A stretch of DNA of 64,000 bases from Xenopus tropicalis. Its lineage: Eukaryota; Chordata; Amphibia; Anura; Pipidae. The stretch is from assembly GCF_000004195.4 (NCBI RefSeq), contig NC_030681.2, forward strand, positions 25,188,482 to 25,252,481, in the 5' to 3' direction. Numbering within the stretch: position 1 is the first letter of the stretch; each line of letters starts with the position of its first letter. A program made the translations under genes and the position numbers. Positions 56,206-64,000 of the stretch are shown piece after piece. The notes beneath the pieces were generated by a model, which was not told where the DNA came from, ran no database searches, and saw only the letters and a list, made by a program, of their open reading frames with translations.

Positions 56206-56289
56206 TGACTGTGGCTAACGAGTAGGAAAGGTTGGGGATCCCTGATCTACACTATACAAAAGTTAATGTAAAGGTAAACAACCCCTTGA

Positions 56290-57985
56290 CAGTTTACGAT
56301 AATTCAGCAATACCAAAGAGATATATGCAGGATTGTTCTTTATTTTACACTTTTCCCATCTCTGTAGTCACATAAAAGATATACATAAAGCCCAACGCAG
56401 GTAGCACTTACAGGCATATTTGGAACAAGTACAACAATATCATTACTTTGTGTCATGATAATAAACTTATTAGTTTGGCCCAGCAAAATCCACAACAAAG
56501 TTATTTGCTCTACCAATCAAAATTCCACCAGTCCCCCATCCCTATAAAATTCCCACCATGCCCATAGGTACAATGTCAATCACCACAATTGTCCAGTGTT
56601 CAGGAAACAAGGAGATCAAACACAGGATCCAGCAGATGCATTATAGCCCTGATTTTCCAGGAGAGGTTAGCTCTGCCAGTCTTCAGATAAAGTTGTCATT
56701 ACCTGCGACTGGGTCTTTAATTATAACCAGATGCACAAATTATTTTAATCACGGTTCTGTATCAGAACGGTAGTTCACAAACATTCACACAAGCCAGAGG
56801 ACATCAAAAAGAATTTAAATGCTGGTGCAGGACAGCTGCCAACCTTTAAGGAAGCAATTGATCACATCCTGTCATCTTAAAAGGCGAAGGCACGAATAAC
56901 AAACACTTGAGATTAGCGCTCTAAATATGGTTTATCAGCTTAACGCTCTGATAATTTATCTATTTTTTGATGCCGCGTGTTTCTTATCTTCGTCGTGGTA
57001 ATTACAGAGCTCTAGGTATTCTCATTTTTTTTTTCTTCCTGCCTTTGAAATAATATTTGGGAGCAGGAAAGCCAAACACTGTCAGCTGAGGGTAAGCAGA
57101 AACACTCGGGGGAATGACAGCGAGAGATTCGAAAGGGCCCCCGGTGGGGGTATTTAGCACCACGCTGTTGCACAATCGCTCAAATAAACACTGTCATTAT
57201 CTGGCTAAAAAATGCTGTTTTTGATTGCCCTTAATAAATAAAACAACAGGTTAAATATGGCTAAATATTTAAACTGTTATGCAGTTAGGTCAAGGACCAT
57301 TAGTCGCATTATTAGAGCTCAATCATTAAGCTAATATGGTAAAGTCCAACTAAAGCCCATAAACAGTTGAGGTTTATTTTATTTGTATTAAGATGACATT
57401 ATATATTATTAGAAGCATATGCATTGTGTTTCTTTTTCTTTCTAAGCACAGAAAGGTTCTCCCATAGATAACGCTAAAGAAGGCTGGTGGAGAACGTTGG
57501 TGTTGGACTTCTGATGTGTTTGAGTTTTCTCTTGCTTGGTGCACATAAAAGGGCTCATGTACGTCCGCAATTGCAGTGAGCAAAGTGCAATTTTGAACGT
57601 AGTTGCAATAATTATTTCACACTGTGCAGTGTTTTTTCCCAGAATTCTGGCATCACAGCAGTTTCTAAGGGGCGTTGCTCTTGATGCAGTTCTCCTGCAC
57701 ATACGAAAATGAATTCAACTACATGTGGGCTTTGTTGCAGATTGGGGGCAGTTGCGCCGAATATTTTTGAAGTCTGTCTGGCTCAAACGATGTGTGTGTG
57801 CCAAATTCATTTGGAGCAACTGAACTGAAGTGCTTGATGCAGGGCACTGAGGGAACCCTGCATCAATAGGCACAGCAGCTCTCCATTTGGAAAGAAGGAC
57901 TAAACTGCGCCGAGTGCAAATTTACGTAAGTGTGAGCAGTGCATTTCATTTTGATGGAAGTACCTGATGAAAATGTTTTTTTCTG
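56290..57985. other. Intergenic; contains a repeat-free A+T-rich block (candidate CNE)
   Basis: No gene. 56870-57340 is free of recognised repeats and rich in homeobox- and GATA-like words ('ggtaattacagagctc', 'cattatctggct', 'caatcattaagctaatatgg'), in strong contrast with its repeat-laden neighbours. Confidence 0.4.
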
Positions 57986-57987
57986 TG

Positions 57988-58292
57988 CAACTGATGGCTC
58001 AGTGAGTAGCACTTGAAGTTCCTGAGCACCTGAGTTCAATCCCAGCTGGAGCATTATCTGCAAGGAGTTTGTATGTCCCTGTGTCTGTGTGGGTTTCCTC
58101 TGGGTACTCTGGTTTCCTCCCACACTCCAAAATCATACAGGCTGGTTTACTGGCTTCTGACTAAACTGACCATAGTAAATGTGATAGGGATAGGTTGTAA
58201 GCTCCTTTGGGACAGTGAATGATGTATAATCTCTGTAAAGAGCTGCAGAAATGTGTCAGCGCTATATAAATACCAGGAAATAAATAAAATTG
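57988..58292 (+). repeat. tRNA-derived SINE (V-SINE-like)
   Basis: An A-box-like GATGGCTCAGTGAGTAGCAC at 57993-58012 and a B-box-like GAGTTCAATCCCAGC at 58032-58046 mark a tRNA-derived head. A conserved body follows ('gtgggtttcctctgggtact', 'ggtttcctcccacactccaa', 'aatcatacag'), and then a LINE-like tail 'gctgcagaaatgtgtcagcg' with ATAAATA. It is a retroposed copy, not a functional tRNA. Confidence 0.8.
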
Positions 58293-58424
58293 ACTGTGAG
58301 GAAGTGCAGGGACATCTGCTGTAGTGCTGTGGTGCTATTAAGCTCAGAATTTGCAGTAATATGTCAAGAAAATAAACACCCACACACTATGGCTTATAAC
58401 ACACATACCCCCATATGTAATAAA

Positions 58425-58565
58425 AGGCACTAAGTTTGCCCAGGAGCAGTAACCCATAGCAACCAATAAGATGCTTGCTTTTAAACAGGTGAGCAGTAAA
58501 TGCTACCTGCTGATTGGTTGCTATAGGTGATTAGAAGTGTAGCAAACTTTGCTCCTGATATTACA
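58425..58565. repeat. Inverted-repeat MITE
   Basis: 'aagtttgcccaggagcagta' and 'agcaaactttgctcctgata' as well as 'atagcaaccaataag' and 'ctgattggttgctat' are inverted pairs around a short centre. A fragment of the same family ('tcattggttgctataggtta') lies at 615-637 in the kinase intron. Confidence 0.75.
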
Positions 58566-59049
58566 TATCCCTTATACTACTTTACTAAACAAAATGGCTA
58601 CGGGAAAACAATCCTAAACAATACACAATGCCACAGCACTACAGTGACTAAAACAGTTATAACACTTAATACTTAGCTTTGTTTAGGTGGTGAAGTTCAA
58701 CCCTTGGTCCTTTGGCCAAAATAGCCAACTTCGTTGGGGGCACTAAACACACAATAAAGAACAATGCAAAGATAAAACACCGTAAAATCCAATAAAACCA
58801 CCTAAACCAACAGAAGAACAATAATTGCAATGAAATCGGTGGTCAGAGCCCTGGATCCACCAACGTCACTGCAAATTCAGCACCCAATAGCAATACAAAA
58901 AGTTACAGTGCAATAGAATAATTCAAAAACAGAAATCAATTATGAAAATGCCAAAAAAACACTAAAATGCAACCAAATAAATCAGATAATTATAGAGCAA
59001 GATCAGAAATAAAGTTTTAGTAAAAAAAAAGACTGCCAAAGAAAGCAAA

Positions 59050-59225
59050 GACAGAAAGAAAAGAAAAGAAAGAAAGAAAAAAAAAAAAAAAAAAGTGTAA
59101 GTGTAAGTGTGTGTGTAAGTGTCTGTGTGTGCTTGGGAAAGTTGTAAATCAGTGTGTATGTGTACAAAAGTGTAATAATGACAAAGATAGAAGAAAAAAT
59201 GCAAAAAAAAAAAAAAAAAATTTTT
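59050..59225. repeat. Purine-rich and GT-rich simple sequence, A-tracts
   Basis: A GAAA/AAAG run with A18-like tract (59050-59094), imperfect (GTGTAA)n/(TG)n (59095-59135), and a second A-run followed by T7 at 59201-59227. Confidence 0.9.
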
Positions 59226-59407
59226 TTAGACAGTTGAGATAGAAATAAGCAAAATAAACAGTGGTAGAGAGTTGTAGTTCAGCTTACCCAAGGCAGGCAG
59301 ACGATCAGGGGCGATCAGGGGCGATCAATCCAGCAGGAAGGCAGCAGGGGAGCTCCATCTCGTCCGAAGTGCGCAGCAGGAGTGAGGGAGCCGACAGTAG
59401 GCGGCGC

Positions 59408-59688
59408 TATTTAAAGGGACAGCAGTGGACACGTCATCAACGCGTGTCCACTGCTGTCATTGGCTGGCGACGCGATCGGTGCGGCTCGGGGACCCGGATC
59501 GGTGAGTATGTCTATGTTTGCTCGTTGCCTAGGGGGATCTGAGGGGTTTACAAGCGCTGCGCTGCTTTAAAAGCGAGCGCAGCGCTTGTAAACCCGACAG
59601 TGCCATTGGACGTAGATTCTACGTCCCATGGCACTTTGGTCCCTTGGTACCTGGGACGTAGAATCTACGTCCCTTGGCACTTAAAGGG
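59408..59688. other. Cluster of hairpins/palindromes ending at TTAA; probable transposon end
   Basis: Three structures in 260 bases: GACAGCAGTGGACACG with a perfect complement at 59418-59458; a stem from GGTTTACAAGCGCTGCGCT to AGCGCAGCGCTTGTAAACC (59545-59594); and two near-perfect palindromes, GGACGTAGATTCTACGTCC (59608-59626) and GACGTAGAATCTACGTC (59655-59671). CpG-rich, with a TATA-like CTATTTAAAG at 59408-59417. It ends ...CTTAAAGGG|TTAA (TTAA 59689-59692), resembling a piggyBac-like terminus. The other end is not found. Confidence 0.55.
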
Positions 59689-59699
59689 TTAATCATTGC

Positions 59700-60790
59700 T
59701 ATTCCAGGACAGGAGGAAGGATAAACCAGACAGAAAATCTAAATCAAGTTCACTTATGAAAAGGAGCTTATGGCAGTATATAAAGTACTATAATATAATA
59801 TACACCATTTAATCCAATACATGATTTGAAAAAAACAGCATAATAATAGTTCAAGGCTCATGGGTAAAGTGTCAAAAATGTACAAATAAATACCCACATG
59901 ATCTGTGCCTACATAGTGTACACATGATGTACTGCATTTTATCCATACTTCAGCAGTTGATTAAATCAAATTCTGGCCCAAAGCAAATTTTGCCCATTTG
60001 CACCTAGTAATAGATGAATATACAGTATATAGAAGAGTTACTGGATTCAAGAATAGCCAATGTGCCATGCTGAGGTGGACTTCATTTTTAAATGTTGTTT
60101 ATTCATTTTAATACAGGGAGTTGTTGTTGTTTTAAATGATTTTCATCTTTTTCACAAATAAGTTCCTTTCTAAACCCTGGCACTTCTTCCCTCCTGAGAA
60201 ACAGCACAGAAGCCAAATTAAGGAAAACCACAAAACGTATGAGTCATTTGAGGATGAACCAGGAGACCACAGAAAGCTCCATGCAGCAAGATGACCAAAG
60301 CCTTAATTGCAACTGAAGACCAAACTTTGTGAGTACTGTAAATCTGCAGAGCAATAAAAATAACCCACAAACAGGAAAAGAGCAGCAAAAAAAGAATAAT
60401 CAAATAGGAAAGTGCGTTATCTGTGTCCTGGGCTTACATTGGGAGCTGCCTGGCAGTTGTAGAGTGTCTTTTTGCAGCGGCTTCTTGATAATTATATCAG
60501 ACCCTACTAATTTAAGCTCAAAATAGAGAGGGCAAAACTAAGCTTGCCTGTTCAGCAGAGCCTGCTAAAGGAGAAATATTGGGGTGAATGCACCAAATAG
60601 ATCCCAGAGCTCTCCACTGAGAAAAGGCTTCCAAAATCAGTAGTTTGTTTGCTTCCAGCATTATTGCAGCAGGGTAAGGGATTTGGTAAGGGTTTATGTC
60701 ATAGTGAGGGGAGGTCATTTGCCCAACTACAGACTGATTAAGGACTAGAGATTTGGTGTTTAGAGGCTGAGTGTAAGAGATGGATTCTAG
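59700..60790. other. Intergenic, no gene seen
   Basis: A 110-codon minus-strand frame (60850-60518) has no recognisable domain and overlaps the repeat at 60790. Otherwise featureless. Confidence 0.45.
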
Positions 60791-60985
60791 CCATTCTGTA
60801 AAAGGAGAAGGATAGTAATTTTGGCATTTTACTGCCAAGAGATTCACCACATTAGTGCCACCTTGAACGCTATATTTATTCTGCAGAAAGCTTTACCATA
60901 CCTGAGTAAACAGCCCTAGCAGCTCCCTCCATTTAGAATAGCAGCTGCCACTTTAGCTTGGTCTCAGTAGCTTCCATGTTGTAGC
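60790..60985. repeat. Dispersed repeat, complement of 38010-38225
   Basis: 'tttggcattttactgccaag', 'atttattctgcagaaagc' and 'tagcagctgccactttagct' are complements of words in the 38010 copy, in reverse order. Confidence 0.65.
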
Positions 60986-63880
60986 TCTAGCCATTGGAAG
61001 CTCAGATCACACATTCTTATGGGAGAGGGAGACAGAGAGAGGAGAGAGCTGCGCAGACTCGTGCCCCAAACCTGAAGGAGACCTACAGGAGCGGAAGTCT
61101 GACACCAAATAACATGATAGAGCACTCAGTGGAGCGTTTCTGTGAATGCTTATGGCTGTATAAAGCTTACTTAGTTTTTACCTTTACTTCTCCTTTAAGT
61201 ATCAAGGCTTACTATAACGAGACTGTTCCATATAGGCAGTTCAATCAGTGAATGGTTGCCATAGGATACCCTCTTCTTTCCTTCATAGATAGAAAGTTAT
61301 CTGCTCTCTATGAGGCCAATTTATCATTTGTTGGGTTAAATATTTGTGGCAAAAAACAGGATCACATTATTTAACTCTGTCGTTTTGTTTGTCCTCAACC
61401 ACAGTTTGTTTTCACTATGTAGTTTTGTCTCCAAAAATCATAACAAATAAAATATAAAAGCTTGATATCCAAAACCTGATGAGTTTTATTGTGATCACAG
61501 CAAAAACCTAACTTGATGCCTAATAAATTAGTCTCTAAGTCTTTGTATTTTATCTCCTAGTGGGGCTATATATGGTGTATTCTGGGATGATATTTGAGAG
61601 AAGTGTGTGGATCAGTTGTAAACAGGTATAATAATAAAACAAACATAAATACAATATACAGCAAATATATATAATATTTTCTCCTTTTTTCTCCTCTGAG
61701 AACATCGAGGAGCTGAATTAAGGTCAATCTCCAAAACTGATCTAAAGATGATTTAGGAAATAAAAGAAATTTACTAACACGGTATGAACTGATGCCTTAA
61801 ATGGGGCTCGAGACAAAACTTTGTGACTTCAAATATGAGGTACCAAATGGAAAGCCTTCAATGCCAACTACCTCTTCTAAACAATCTGGGAAAGAAAAAG
61901 AAAGTTTCCAGAAGAGAGCCAAAGGGGAAGCCAGTAGCAAGAACAGAAATAGAAATTGGAATAGTTAGGATTTGCAATCTAATGTAAATATCAAGCGGAA
62001 TGGAGGGGGAAATTCAAATATATAGAAAGGGAAGGAGGTGGCTATTTCCAATCTAGTCCTCCCTGCCTGTGGTACATCAGTCATTTATGTGTATTGGGAC
62101 TTATCTTAGAAGCTGAGTAGTAGGTACAAGAAGCCTGTTTGTTTTGTAGTAGTTTTGGGTAATAATGCCAAAATCTACTGATTCCTACTCAAGCCATTTA
62201 AAAGGGCCAAAGGGAACCATGCTGGAAAAAGGAAGGGCTGTCTGTAGGTCACAAGCACTTCTCTCAATATGTTTGTAAAACATTACAAGAAAAATGTAAG
62301 TGGCAAAAGCCGACTGGTGGTATTTATCACATGGTCTCAGATTTGAAGTCCTTCTGCTGCGTGCCATTTGTCATTATACACATGAATGGCAAGGGATATG
62401 TTACTCGAGTAAGCTAGGATCAGTCGAAGGACAATTATGAAGAAAGAGGAAATTCCTAATTGTGCGTCCTCACATAAAATAGTTCCTACTCCTATTTTCT
62501 GTAGAGCCTAGCTAAACATTATAACGTCCCTGAAACAGAAGGTTTCACTTTTGAGAAACAGCGAAAGCAGCATGATAAAAGATTTACATTCAAAGCCAGT
62601 ATGTCTTTTGGAAAATGTTTTGCTTAGCTGTAGTTGAAATTTCTACAAAATTCTTGACTACACAGAAAAAGTGAAAGGAAACACAAGCATTTCACTAACC
62701 TGTAGCCTATAAGAAGTTATGATCAATTCAAAGCTCAATTTCTGTAAAATGAAATACAAATGAGAAGGTCATACAATGACTTATTTTTCACATGAACACA
62801 AAGGCTTAGCCTATGTCTAGAACGTTAAGATCTCAAGTGGATATTTAAATGTGACCTGTTTGTATGTGGGGAGATTGACTTTTGACATTAGTCTGCTTGC
62901 TGCTGATGGCATTTGGCTTGAACCTTAGGATAAGTGGTAGCTGCTATTAGCAAAGACTTTAAAACAGCCCTTGTCATTGCAAGCCAGTTATCTCTTTATC
63001 CGGTAAAATGTCATAAGTGGCCTAAGGCCACTTGTCTCTTATCACTGTCAATTAGATACAGTCAATTGTTGCTTAAAGTGCCATAGGTCAAATAATCCCT
63101 TCATTTTTTTAAAATGTACAGAATGGTAAACTGGCATTCCAAGAATAACTACAACATTGTGATTCAAATTTGTATATTTAAGATTCAGTTTACTACCCAA
63201 TATTTAATGTTTCTTTGGAGGTGACTGAATGAAGTATTGTCAAACCATCTTACAGACCTGTAAGATTGCAGTTAGCTTGTCTGAAAAGAAAATCCAGTAT
63301 GGCATCTTGGCCTGTATACAAGGCATCCAGAGCTTTAGAAGTGAGGGAGAATGAGCCCTCTCACAGTTCCTTTTAGATTAAATCATTCATTTTGGAGGAA
63401 TCAATTTGGACATGAAGGCTATCAACAATATGTAACAGCCCATCATCAGTCAATATGCTCCATGTGTGTCTTTGATCCATCTACACCTAATTTTTTGTTG
63501 GGTACATAAGAGAAGGGCAAAAAGGGAACCATGAGGAATAAGAGTAGGGGTAAGAACAGTACAGCGTACAGGAGATCAAAACATTGCAAGGACTTTTTTG
63601 GGTTGTAAAATGAATAGGTTATACCATATTTAAAAAGGAAAAGAAAGTAGATAATAGGTTTGGGGCAACATAACAATGATATGAATAGTAAATAATCCAC
63701 TAGATTAGTTCAAAGTCTTTGCATGTTTCTCTTTTGCACTTCTTACTATTTTTACTGTGTTAGTGGCACATGATAGTGGATAAGAATATATATATATATA
63801 TAGACGTGTTGTGAATATGTAAAATTGCAAGCAGTTTGTGGAGTGCAACATAGCAGCTGCAATGGTAATTAAAATTTTTA
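60986..63880. other. Intergenic, no gene seen; block near 62900-63110 is a candidate CNE
   Basis: About 2.9 kb without a gene. 62900-63110 has repeat-free words such as 'cagttatctctttatccggt', a perfect AAGTGGCC..GGCCACTT hairpin (63016-63033) and 'gtcaattagatacagtcaat'. Confidence 0.4.
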
Positions 63881-64000
63881 CCATTCCTTAAATGGAATTT
63901 CCCAGTGTTTAGACCAAAATTTAAGTATGGAATAGACTTTTGGGCACCGATCCATGGAAAAGATATTGCCAAATTGAAAAAGGTTCACAGAAGAGCAACA
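63880..64000 (+). pseudogene. LINE reverse transcriptase fragment running off the window
   Basis: From about 63908 the plus strand reads PKFKYGIDFWAPIHGKDI and AKLKKVHRRAT, which aligns with LEYAVQFWAPVLKKDI / VQRRAT in the LINE at 55008-56060. It is therefore the C-terminal part of a related non-LTR RT on the plus strand. The relatedness is by eye; the rest lies beyond the window. Confidence 0.65.

Larger units (their letters stand above)
54766..56244. mobile_element. hAT-type MITE carrying a LINE insertion
   Basis: Ends CAGTGATCTCCAACC (54766) and GGTTGGGGATCCCTG (56230-56244) are inverted repeats. The duplication is ATCTACAT at 54758-54765 against ATCTACAC at 56245-56252, 7 of 8. The element itself is about 270 bp; the rest is the LINE. 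Confidence 0.85.
54455..56288. mobile_element. T2/Kolobok-like MITE disrupted by a nested hAT MITE
   Basis: 54455-54765 is the left-middle part of the family ('caaatggggtttactgaccc', 'tctctcattttaaaccactg') and 56253-56288 its right end ('actatacaaaagttaatgta', 'aggtaaacaacccctt'). The break falls inside the family word CTACATCATACTAAAAG. Both TTAA ends are lost. Confidence 0.82.

Noticed and set aside
57988..58060. tRNA gene
   Set aside because: A- and B-box-like words are present but no cloverleaf can be formed and the sequence continues into a SINE body.
60518..60850. 110-codon minus-strand frame
   Set aside because: No domain, overlaps a dispersed repeat, and no supporting splice or start signals.

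Overview
The window looks like nuclear DNA of a pipid frog (genus Xenopus, most like X. tropicalis; the species cannot be fixed from the sequence). The basis is vertebrate-type split genes plus a dense load of repeat families I recognise as typical of Xenopus: TTAA-flanked T2/Kolobok-like MITEs, hAT MITEs with ends like CAGTGATCCCCAACC, CAGGTATGGG-type elements, PIF-like palindromes, a Tc1 element, CR1/L2-like LINEs, a V-SINE-like SINE and a DIRS-like relic.

Layout. Positions 292-1676 (+) hold the last three coding exons of a PKC-like AGC-family Ser/Thr kinase whose 5' part lies outside the window; its 3' UTR runs to a polyA signal at 2185-2190 and carries a small inverted-repeat transposon. 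Convergent to it, on the minus strand, is a complete kindlin-1 gene (fermt1): 14 coding exons between 25976 and 4351, joined in frame to 675 residues plus stop, close to the 677 aa I recall for human kindlin-1. A GC-box-rich region at about 32578-32860 is its likely promoter and non-coding exon 1. Every coding intron is GT-AG except intron 7, which starts with GC.

The fermt1 introns are crowded with repeats: two arrays of the same 79/82-bp minisatellite in introns 1 and 10, a 42-bp minisatellite with a three-unit higher-order pattern directly next to the exon 1 donor, a 33-bp GC-rich minisatellite, a nearly perfect 324-bp palindromic PIF-like MITE, T2-like MITEs, and a broken Tc1 transposon whose end lies 14 bases inside intron 5 from the exon 5 splice donor.

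From about 33 kb to 64 kb I see no convincing host gene. This stretch holds a decayed DIRS-like reverse transcriptase/RNase H on the minus strand (about 35.6-36.5 kb, possibly to 37.75 kb), many MITEs, a 413-bp tandem duplication, a possible solo LTR, a three-level nest (LINE inside a hAT MITE inside a T2-like MITE, 54.46-56.29 kb), a tRNA-derived SINE, a cluster of three hairpin/palindrome structures ending at a TTAA (59.4-59.7 kb), and a second LINE fragment running off the end. A few repeat-free A+T-rich blocks (46.5, 57.0 and 63.0 kb) are candidates for conserved non-coding elements; in human the region 5' of FERMT1 is a large gene-poor interval towards BMP2.

The two genes have no evident shared pathway. 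Kindlin-1 activates integrins at focal adhesions; the kinase fragment is a generic AGC kinase C-terminus. I found no operon, CRISPR, rRNA or tRNA gene. The most unusual material is repeat architecture and splice-site detail rather than a new multi-gene system.
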